Shown here piece by piece: positions 1 through 5,293 of a DNA stretch of 11,497 bases. The DNA comes from an uncultured Treponema sp. (GTDB taxonomy: Bacteria; Spirochaetota; Spirochaetia; Treponematales; Treponemataceae). The DNA lies in assembly GCA_937885475.1 (NCBI GenBank), contig CAKZZR010000079.1, positions 1-11,497 on the forward strand. Direction: 5' to 3'. The notes beneath the pieces were generated by a model that was not told where the DNA came from, made no database searches, and was given only the letters and a program-made list of their open reading frames with translations. Both the position numbers and the translations under genes were made by a program. Positions within the stretch are counted from its first letter, which is position 1. Every line of letters begins with the position of its first letter.

Positions 1-2
1 TG

Positions 3-350
3 AAAATCGTGGAGCCGGTCGCGCAGTACGCACTTTCCCACGGCTACGCCGTCGTGTCGGTCGATTACCGAAAGTCGAGCGAAGCCGTCTTCCCCGCCGC
101 GCTTTCCGACGTAAAGGCTGCCGTGCGCTTTGTCCGCGCGAATGCGGCAACCTACCGGCTCGATGCGGAGCGGATTGCCGTCTGGGGCAAAAACGCCCCG
201 TCGTTTATCACTGCTGGCGCGGAGACGTTTAACCGCGATGTGCCGAACGCAGAAGTGCATTTTGTGAACAGCGGACATTTCGCGCTCGAATCATGCTGTG
301 CGGAAATCTGCGAGTACATTCGGAAATTTGCGGAAAAGGTTTGCCTATGA
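3..350 (+). CDS. Chimeric alpha/beta-hydrolase remnant, 5' end outside window
   Basis: The frame is open from the window edge (codon start at base 3) to a TGA at 348-350. A GTG at 9 is only an internal codon. The first ~60 residues (VVSVDYRKS, then YRLDAERIAVWG) read like the middle of a BD-FAE/esterase-type alpha/beta hydrolase, where a nucleophile elbow (GxSxG, usually GSSAGG) should follow at once. Instead the frame continues with WGKNAPSF, PNAEVHF and SGHFALE, which resemble the C-terminal part of a different (epoxide-hydrolase-like) family. The nucleophile serine is therefore missing, and the acid position of the usual WGKND motif is Ala. The late His in GHFALE is kept. The stop overlaps the next start as ATGA. 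I infer an in-frame internal fusion near base 188, probably inactive. An assembly join is the alternative. Confidence 0.6.
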   Translation, partial: KIVEPVAQYALSHGYAVVSVDYRKSSEAVFPAALSDVKAAVRFVRANAATYRLDAERIAVWGKNAPSFITAGAETFNRDVPNAEVHFVNSGHFALESCCAEICEYIRKFAEKVCL

Positions 351-487
351 AAAAGCCTGTAATAATACTCGCTCTACTTGAGCTTGGGGGTGCGGTGGTA
401 ACGAAAGATGTTCCCTATTACGCGGTGGTGGGCGGAGTTCCGGCAAAACTGATTAAAATGCAAGACCCAAGTGAGCAGAAAGAATAG
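347..487 (+). pseudogene. Hexapeptide acetyltransferase C-terminal remnant fused to a foreign start
   Basis: This 46-residue frame starts at the ATG overlapping the stop of the preceding gene (ATGA), with AAAAGG upstream as ribosome-binding site. The first ~12 residues (MKKPVIILALLE) look like a normal gene start of unrecognised family. The rest (GGAVVTKDVPYYAVVGGVPAKLI) follows the end of left-handed beta-helix (hexapeptide-repeat) O-acetyltransferases such as the maltose/CatB-type enzymes, whose last coil is typically VTKDVPPYAIVGGVPAKVI. Family enzymes are about 180-220 residues, so nearly the whole catalytic helix, including the active-site His, is absent. It is the second 5'-end-to-3'-end fusion in a row. 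It is probably non-functional, although it would be translated if transcribed. Confidence 0.55.
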
Positions 488-548
488 ATTGTGCTGTGGA
501 AAGGACTTTCATCTCTTTATGTAACATTATTTTTGTGAAATTTTAAAT

Positions 549-577
549 TTGACAAACTCACACAAAATTATTATTAT
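549..577 (+). promoter_or_regulatory. Promoter of the XRE/ImmA-like gene
   Basis: A perfect -35 TTGACA at 549-554 is followed after 17 nt by TATTAT at 572-577 (5 of 6 matches to TATAAT). A TATAAA at 575-580 is an overlapping alternative with longer spacing. Transcription would start near 584, leaving a short leader with a GGAG ribosome-binding site at 601-604, seven bases before the ATG at 612. Confidence 0.75.
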
Positions 578-590
578 AAATGTGTGAGTT
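555..590 (+). promoter_or_regulatory. Perfect inverted-repeat operator over the -10 region
   Basis: AACTCACACA (555-564) and TGTGTGAGTT (581-590) form a perfect 10-bp inverted repeat with 16 AT-rich bases between the arms. The left arm touches the -35 box, the spacer contains the -10 box, and the right arm lies at the predicted transcription start. This geometry fits a dimeric repressor blocking RNA polymerase. The first gene downstream encodes an HTH protein, so autoregulation is the natural inference. Confidence 0.65.
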
Positions 591-611
591 CATTCTATTT
601 GGAGTTACACA

Positions 612-1943
612 ATGCAAAAACTAAACGGAAAAACCATATCTCATTTATTAAAATCCAATAATATCACAATAAAAGAAGCTGCTGAAAAAATGGGGATCCA
701 CTACAATAATTTATCTAGCATTATAAATGGTGGTCAGAACTATACTACAAAAACAGAACAAAAAGTAATTGATTATTTTCAAAAATACCTCAAAATCAAC
801 ACCGAACAACTTTACAGTACAAATAATTCAGATATTTTAATACGCCTAAAACTTGCAAAACAACCGGCAAAAAATGAAATTGCTATTGTCCGTGAAGATT
901 TAATTGTTATCGAAAGAACAATTAAGTTAACTACATGGATGGATAATAAATTTGGAAATCATGAAGATTATATCAATGAACGTCTCTGGGACATATATAC
1001 AACACCTTCTAAAGGTTACGATTTATATGATTTGACTCTAAGAAGAAGTGATTTTTTTGAATTAAAGAAACGGTGGAATCTAAGTTCTTTGGACTCAGTA
1101 TTTAACTTTCTTTCCTCTGAAGATATTCAGGAATTATTGTTTCGGGATGGCTTTATCCATCTCACTGAAGACACCGGACATACAATAATCAGTTTAACAG
1201 AGAAACTTGGTATAAAAATCTTTTTTATTTCTTTAAATTCTACAAAAATTCTATCTGCATCAACTCCATTCTTTAATTACACAGGGAATTCTCAGGAACC
1301 AATTATTTTTATAAATAAAAACGCCTGTAAATCACCAGAAGAAATTATTTTAAACATTGCAAAAGAGTTATATTACATTTTATTTAAGGAGAAAGATTTT
1401 TCACGCATTTCAGATTACAAAATAGAAATTGAGCCAGAAAAATGTGATGGAATAAAATTCGCAAAGAAAATACTGTTTAATCAAAATGCTTTCATAGATT
1501 TTCTTAATAAAAATGAAGAAGCTCTATGCTATTATTTTCCTTCCAGCTGGAAAAATAATGAAAGATTCCATTATTATAATTTTGATGAACGCTCTGAATA
1601 TGGGTGGATTTATTTGATTTTTGAAATAAAACGATATTTTAGGGTCTCCTATAAATTAATTTTTTCTGCTCTTCATAAAATGAACTTTAAGAACATAAGA
1701 GATAGAATTTCTGAACAGCAATTTTGTGAATACTTCATTTCTGCAATTGAAAAGTATAATCAATCGCTATCTGAACCTGCATATCGATTGATTAATGGAG
1801 AACCAACAGAAAATCCATTTAATTACTCAATTGATAATCTCAAAATCTGTCTTAATTGCTTAGAAAACAATAAAAACATGGACGATGAAACAGAAAACAA
1901 ATATGATGAATACAAAGATTTAATCGAACAATTAAGACAATAA
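612..1943 (+). CDS. XRE-family regulator with degenerate ImmA/IrrE-like domain
   Basis: This protein has 443 residues. Residues about 5-55 form a Cro/C1-type helix-turn-helix (ISHLLKSNNITIKEAAEKMG, then HYNNLSSIING), so DNA binding is expected. Residues about 190-300 follow the ImmA/IrrE (DUF955) metallopeptidase layout: LGIKIFFISL, then IIFINKNACKSPEE, then an active-site helix. Where active members have AHELGH (HExxH zinc site), this one has AKELYY at 250-255. The downstream helix that normally supplies the third ligand reads FAKKILFNQNAF (283-294), with Lys where Glu is expected. It therefore appears catalytically dead. The C-terminal ~140 residues are unrecognised and rich in Asn, Lys and aromatic residues. 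The start is fixed by GGAG at 601-604. The gene is AT-rich and lies just upstream of the type III toxin-antitoxin locus, with that locus's own promoter between them. It may be a phage- or stress-sensing repressor. The fold assignment comes from motif layout alone. Confidence 0.7.
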   Translation: MQKLNGKTISHLLKSNNITIKEAAEKMGIHYNNLSSIINGGQNYTTKTEQKVIDYFQKYLKINTEQLYSTNNSDILIRLKLAKQPAKNEIAIVREDLIVIERTIKLTTWMDNKFGNHEDYINERLWDIYTTPSKGYDLYDLTLRRSDFFELKKRWNLSSLDSVFNFLSSEDIQELLFRDGFIHLTEDTGHTIISLTEKLGIKIFFISLNSTKILSASTPFFNYTGNSQEPIIFINKNACKSPEEIILNIAKELYYILFKEKDFSRISDYKIEIEPEKCDGIKFAKKILFNQNAFIDFLNKNEEALCYYFPSSWKNNERFHYYNFDERSEYGWIYLIFEIKRYFRVSYKLIFSALHKMNFKNIRDRISEQQFCEYFISAIEKYNQSLSEPAYRLINGEPTENPFNYSIDNLKICLNCLENNKNMDDETENKYDEYKDLIEQLRQ

Positions 1944-1976
1944 AAAATAATAATCGGAAAACTCAGTAAAAATTAC

Positions 1977-2006
1977 TTGACAGAAATTCATAGACCATAT
2001 TATATT
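1977..2006 (+). promoter_or_regulatory. Strong promoter of the antitoxin RNA/toxin locus
   Basis: A consensus -35 TTGACA lies at 1977-1982, and the -10 is TTATAT (2000-2005, spacing 17) or TATATT (2001-2006, spacing 18). The predicted start at about 2012-2014 sits immediately before the pseudoknot sequence. A near-consensus promoter fits a type III antitoxin, which must be made in excess over its toxin. Confidence 0.8.
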
Positions 2007-2011
2007 GATGC

Positions 2012-2075
2012 TGTGGGGAAGCTCCGCCCCTCAACTGGAGAATGTAAATGGCGGCTGTAACAGGTCGCCTTTTTT
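2012..2075 (+). ncRNA. Putative type III antitoxin RNA (single pseudoknot unit)
   Basis: This is the short transcript between the promoter and the ToxN-like gene. It can form an H-type pseudoknot: stem 1 pairs GGGG (2015-2018) with CCCC (2027-2030), and stem 2 pairs CTCC (2022-2025), inside the stem-1 loop, with GGAG (2037-2040). The connecting loops are AAG, G and TCAACT. Known antitoxins of this class (ToxI, CptI) are pseudoknots that the cognate toxin cuts from a tandem-repeat precursor and is then inhibited by. Here only one full unit is visible. A GCTGT at 2010-2014 recurs at 2054-2058, 44 nt later, suggesting a truncated second unit that merges into the terminator hairpin. AAAT at 2046-2049 is a plausible toxin cleavage site, since ToxN enzymes favour A-rich sites. 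The function is inferred from gene order and fold. Confidence 0.72.
2050..2075 (+). terminator. Intrinsic (leaky) terminator between antitoxin RNA and toxin
   Basis: The bases at 2050-2069 form GGCGG/TCGCC (with one G-U pair), a bulged G and an inner CTG/CAG pair closing a 3-nt loop, followed by six T (2070-2075). A terminator between RNA antitoxin and toxin gene is the standard type III arrangement: most transcripts stop here and a minority read through into the toxin. Confidence 0.8.
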
Positions 2076-2087
2076 GTTGGAGTTTCA

Positions 2088-2612
2088 ATGTCTTACAAAT
2101 TCGTGGTCATATCAGATAACTACATAGGGTATCTTAGAAAAACTGAAACGCGAGTAATGTCAAATAAGGCCGATTCCCGCATTTATCACCGCAAATATCT
2201 TGGAATTATAGAAAAACTCAATGGTTTCAATTATTTCATACCGCTTTCATCTCCAAAACAAAAAGATTATACAGTGAACGGAAAAATAAAAAATGATTCC
2301 CTTATCACTATTTACATGAAAGATTCAAAAAGGCTTTATGGAACTCTTCGTTTCAATAATATGATTCCTGTTCCTGAATCCGAGATTATAAATTACGATT
2401 TGAATGATGAAGGCGATTTAAAATACAAACTCATAGTATTTAACGAACTTTACTTTGTCCGTAAAAATAAAGATAAGATAGAACGAACCGCAAAAAACTT
2501 GTATGAAGCAAAAAAGAATCAGGATAAACAGCCGAAAGGTCAAAAACCCTTGCTAGAAATGACTTTGGATTTTACTCAATTAGAAAATCTTTGTTTGAAC
2601 TATAAAAAATAA
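2088..2612 (+). CDS. Type III toxin, ToxN/AbiQ-family endoribonuclease
   Basis: The protein has 174 residues, the usual size of ToxN (about 170). ToxN/AbiQ proteins are sequence-specific RNases that cut cellular and phage mRNA and are held inactive by binding their pseudoknot RNA. Family features in order are: FVVISDNYIGYLRKTE at 5-20; RVMSNK at 22-27; the core KYLGIIEKLNGFNYFIPLSS at 36-55, whose PLSSPK (52-57) matches ToxN PLTSPK, the active-site loop; RFNNMIPVPESEI; and YKLIVFNELYFVRKNKDKI, then a C-terminal DFTQLENL helix. All blocks are present, so it looks intact. GGAG at 2079-2082 sets the start. A hairpin terminator and antitoxin RNA lie directly upstream. The island's low GC differs from the flanks, as expected for a mobile defence gene. 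The subfamily (ToxN, CptN or TenpN) cannot be fixed by eye; the 44-nt unit resembles the CptI size class. Confidence 0.9.
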   Translation: MSYKFVVISDNYIGYLRKTETRVMSNKADSRIYHRKYLGIIEKLNGFNYFIPLSSPKQKDYTVNGKIKNDSLITIYMKDSKRLYGTLRFNNMIPVPESEIINYDLNDEGDLKYKLIVFNELYFVRKNKDKIERTAKNLYEAKKNQDKQPKGQKPLLEMTLDFTQLENLCLNYKK

Positions 2613-2771
2613 AGCCAGCTTACTATGTGATAGCCACATGAACTACTACAATTCTTGCCTTGCAAGTAATTTATTATCTAATGCACTATTCGCACGGTGC
2701 ATACTCATTGCAAAAGTTCTATTGTACAAATTCCCTTCTCGCTGGTATCTTAATCCACAAGGAGAATCCAC
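2613..2771 (+). other. Intergenic right edge of the AT-rich island with three small inverted repeats
   Basis: This 159-nt gap holds ATGTG/CACAT (2625-2629 and 2635-2639), CTTGC/GCAAG (2654-2658 and 2662-2666) and ATGCAC/GTGCAT (2681-2686 and 2697-2702). None has a T-tract, so none is a clear terminator. A weak promoter, TTGTAC (2722-2727), 18 nt, TATCTT (2746-2751), could serve the DUF362 gene, whose AAGGAG-type ribosome-binding site is at 2759-2764. Base composition shifts from AT-rich to GC-richer here, marking the island boundary. Confidence 0.4.
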
Positions 2772-3083
2772 ATGAAGAAATTTTTTGCATTACTTTTACT
2801 CTGCGGCACGGCGTTCGTGTTTGCAATGCCGAATCCAAAGGCGGCGAGTTACAAAACGCACGAGGTTTCGACACGCGGCACGGGAAACTCCGTTGCTAGT
2901 TCAACCGCCGCAAAATCCGCACCAGTGGTGTACTTTATCCGCGAAATCTCACCAGAAGCGTTAGTCAAAGTGTATAAGGCTACCGGCTACAAAGCGAGCG
3001 GAAAAGTTGGTGTAAAGGTAAGCACTGGCGAAAGCGAAAACTCGAACTACCTGCGCCCAGCACTTATAAAAAATTACATGCTG

Positions 3084-3125
3084 CGAGTTTGCCTCTGGCA
3101 AACTCGTGAAGCAACCGCAGGTTGC
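3084..3125. repeat. Tandem pair of perfect hairpins at the DUF362 frameshift
   Basis: CGAGTTTGCC (3084-3093), loop TCT and GGCAAACTCG (3097-3106) form a perfect 10-bp stem. Four bases later, GCAACC (3111-3116), loop GCA and GGTTGC (3120-3125) form a perfect 6-bp stem. They replace the expected coding stretch between LIK and TNTAYGG, with a length that shifts the frame. This looks like a small palindromic insertion or a template-switch scar. Confidence 0.7.
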
Positions 3126-3721
3126 GACCAATACAGCTTACGGCGGCGGACGGAGCAACAACATCGACCACATGAAAATTGCCCGCGACCACGGCTTTCT
3201 TGACGTGGCAAACGGATTTGATTTGCAGGACGCAGACGGCTACATGACAATTCCTGTTAAGGGCGGCGAGCGGCTTACGGAAAATTACGTGGGCTCGCAC
3301 TTTGCAGACTACGACACTTACTTGATTCTTTCGCACTTTAAGGGGCATGCGATGGGCGGTTTTGGCGGTGCAATAAAAAATCTTTCTATTGGGTTTGCAA
3401 GCGGTATGAGCGTGGAAAAATCGGGAAAGGTGCAGATTCATTCGGGCGGAAACAGAACGAAAGGAAGCATTATGGGGCAGCAGGACGCATTTTTGGAAAG
3501 CATGGCGGAAGCGGCAAAGTCCGTGTGCGACTACATGCAGAACGGAAAAGGCATTGTCTGCGTGAATGTGATGAACCGCCTTTCCGTAGACTGCGACTGC
3601 GATTCAAACCCTGCCGAGCCTGACATGCACGACATCGGTATTCTTGCAAGCCTTGATCCGGTTGCACTAGACCAAGCCTGCGTGGATTTAATCTACACCG
3701 CAAAGGACGGCGGAAGCGTGG

Positions 3722-3776
3722 TTGAGCCTGTCGAAACCATCATATATAGTGCATATGGTCATTTCGACAGGCTCAA
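3722..3776. repeat. 15-bp perfect inverted repeat (dispersed-repeat-like palindrome)
   Basis: TTGAGCCTGTCGAAA (3722-3736) and TTTCGACAGGCTCAA (3762-3776) are perfect reverse complements separated by 25 bases. ATATGG-type pairings inside can extend the stem (ACCAT 3736-3740 with ATGGT 3755-3759). The sequence resembles short palindromes that recur between genes in many bacterial genomes. Here it lies inside the reading frame of the DUF362 remnant, exactly where family similarity stops. It has no T-tract. Confidence 0.75.
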
Positions 3777-3827
3777 TGACCGTATGCACGAAACTTATTA
3801 GACAGCCCCTTTTTTGCCTATTAAAAA

Positions 3828-4559
3828 TTACAATCGATTGCAAATTGCCCGACGTACTTCTTCGGCGTATTGAAGCATATTAAGAAAAAAAGCCGTCATC
3901 TGAGCAGAAAGACTGGCGGCGCAAAAGGCGCGCTTTCCGTTTTTTTTGAGCGGGGTACGTGCGGCACTTGCAAGGCGGACGCGTTCCCAGCAGGCAAAAA
4001 CTTCGGGAATAAACGTAAGCGCAACCGAAAACACAAGGGCAAGGTGCAGTTTTTTTACAGGCGGCACCACGCGCGAAAGCGCATTTTCTATACAAACGAA
4101 CACGTCAAGAATCTGAATGCGGCTTGTGGTTTCAAACACAACAAGCGAGACAAGCACCGTTACCAAAAAGCGCGCAATGTACAACGCGTCATTTTTGAGC
4201 GCGGGAACATTAAGCGCAAAAAGCAAAGAGCCATCATCGGCTTGTGTAATCTGTGGCGAGCAGAACGAAATGCCAAACAGACAGATTCCAAGGTACAGCA
4301 CGAATTTTAAGCGGGCTAGGCTTGCAAAGGGCGTTTTTGCGGCAAAAAACAGCGCGAGCGAGGCGCAAAAGTAAAACGCCAGCCTAAGCCAGGGAATCAG
4401 CTCCAGCGGAATAAAAAAATCGTGCGAAAGGCCGTAAGTTCCCTTGCTGAAGATACGCAACGTAACAAGCACAAGAAAAAGAAGTTTTATGGGAGCGGGA
4501 ATGCGGTGAACGATTGTGTCCGCGTTGCGGTAACAGAACAGTGCAGGAATTCGCTTCAT
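3828..4559 (-). CDS. bioN: Biotin ECF transporter transmembrane (T) component
   Basis: This 243-residue membrane protein of the EcfT/CbiQ family couples ATP hydrolysis by BioM to substrate release by BioY. The N-terminal pattern (RNADTIVHRIPAPIKLLFLV) is typical of BioN, where a charged start leads straight into the first helix. Hydrophobic segments lie at about 24-35, 58-74, 84-100, 128-143 and 170-187. The conserved cytoplasmic coupling helix is FIPEVFACWERVRLASAART, whose AART (199-202) stands for the family's Ala-Arg-Gly motif; the second Arg motif is near the C-terminus (EEVRRAICNRL). The start codon overlaps the bioM stop (ATG 4559-4557, stop ending at 4556), so translation is coupled. 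It is the last gene of the operon and converges on the broken DUF362 gene, with no clear terminator between them. Confidence 0.88.
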   Translation of the reverse strand: MKRIPALFCYRNADTIVHRIPAPIKLLFLVLVTLRIFSKGTYGLSHDFFIPLELIPWLRLAFYFCASLALFFAAKTPFASLARLKFVLYLGICLFGISFCSPQITQADDGSLLFALNVPALKNDALYIARFLVTVLVSLVVFETTSRIQILDVFVCIENALSRVVPPVKKLHLALVFSVALTFIPEVFACWERVRLASAARTPLKKNGKRAFCAASLSAQMTAFFLNMLQYAEEVRRAICNRL

Positions 4560-5290
4560 TCTGCCCTTCCCCAGAACAAGTCGTTCACGCGCTCATACCG
4601 GGCAAGCGGATTTCTGATTCCGAATGCCTCCAGATTCTGGCGCAAACCGTCCTGCGGCACGCCGTTGAATTCGATTTTTCCGTTGTCAAGAATGATGAAG
4701 CGGTCTGCGAGCGAAAGAATTTTTTCCAGCTCATGCGTCAGCACAAGCACCGTTTTTCCGTCGCGCTTAAGAGAAGCAAGAATTTCGCACACCTGCTGAA
4801 CGCCGGGAAAATCAAGATTTGCGAATGGCTCGTCAAAAATAAAAATATCGCGGTTCATGGCAAGAATTCCCGCCACAGAAAGCCGACGTTTTTCTCCGCC
4901 GCTCATCTGCCGGGCAGGAAGCCGTCGTTTTTCATACAGTCCCACGCGGCGCAAAACGTCCTGAGCACGCGCGGAACATTCAGAGCGGTTAACGCCCATG
5001 CTTCTAAGTCCAAAGGCAACGTCCTCCTCCGGCGTTTCGCCCAAAATCTGCGCGTCCGCGTCCTGAAACACAAGCCCCACCCCATTCTGCGGAACCTCAA
5101 TCGTACCGGCGGTCGGCTCGTCAAGCCCAGCAATAAGCGACATAAGGACGCTTTTTCCGCTGCCGTTGCGCCCGCAGATAACCACAAATTCGCCACGCGC
5201 CACGCAAAACGACACATCGTTCAGCGCAGTTTTGCCGTCAGGAAAAGTGCGCGACACATTCTTTATTTCAATGACGTTCATATTGTTCAT
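4556..5290 (-). CDS. bioM: Biotin ECF transporter ATPase (A) component
   Basis: This 244-residue ABC ATPase powers biotin uptake with BioN and BioY on the inner face of the membrane. It has Walker A GRNGSGKS at 40-47, Q-loop GLVFQDADAQI (Gln 76), signature MSGGEKRR at 129-136 (Met and Glu in place of the canonical LSGGQ), Walker B IFIFDEP with Glu 154, D-loop NLD and switch His 186 (LTHELE). All catalytic residues are present. QDADAQI after the Q-loop is typical of ECF-type ATPases. Only three bases separate it from the bioY stop, and it overlaps bioN, so the three genes form one transcript. A second ATG at residue 4 is an equally plausible start; no strong ribosome-binding site precedes either, suggesting coupling from bioY. 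Confidence 0.9.
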   Translation of the reverse strand: MNNMNVIEIKNVSRTFPDGKTALNDVSFCVARGEFVVICGRNGSGKSVLMSLIAGLDEPTAGTIEVPQNGVGLVFQDADAQILGETPEEDVAFGLRSMGVNRSECSARAQDVLRRVGLYEKRRLPARQMSGGEKRRLSVAGILAMNRDIFIFDEPFANLDFPGVQQVCEILASLKRDGKTVLVLTHELEKILSLADRFIILDNGKIEFNGVPQDGLRQNLEAFGIRNPLARYERVNDLFWGRAE

Positions 5291-5293
5291 CTT

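Larger units (their letters stand above)
2772..3801 (+). pseudogene. DUF362-domain secreted protein, frameshifted and 3'-truncated
   Basis: The start has a ribosome-binding site (GGAG 2761-2764) and a signal peptide (MKKFFALLLLCGTAFVFA). The first frame carries PVVYFIREISPEALVKVY and GKVGVKVSTGE, then NYLRPALIK at about 3045-3071, and falls out of register. The rest of the family lies one frame over from about 3126: TNTAYGGGRSNNIDHMK, VGSHFADYDTYLILSHFKGH, MGGFGGAIKNLSIG, NRLSVDCDCDSNPAEPDMHD, ILASLDPVALDQACVDLIY. DUF362 proteins are often Cys-rich and linked to iron-sulfur chemistry, but the function of this type is not established. The break coincides with two adjacent hairpins (3084-3125). 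The normal last ~30 residues (a family ending like GTHTLxYAEKIGLGS) are missing, replaced by a palindrome and an unrelated tail after VVE. Two independent lesions favour a true pseudogene over a sequencing error. Confidence 0.82.

Noticed and set aside
2015..2075. Riboswitch or leader-peptide attenuator as the sole explanation of the structured leader
   Set aside because: The fold matches no riboswitch I recognise, and the downstream gene is a ToxN-type toxin, for which an RNA antitoxin plus terminator is the expected arrangement. The short frame at 2048 is kept only as a minor possibility.
1..2771. Integron cassette array, considered because oral treponemes are known to carry large integrons
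   Set aside because: I found no attC-like imperfect palindromes with core GTTRRRY sites flanking the genes, and no integrase is in the window.
2660..2899. Open frame starting in the island edge and running over the DUF362 signal peptide
   Set aside because: The overlapping frame at 2772 has a ribosome-binding site, signal peptide and family motifs; this one has none.
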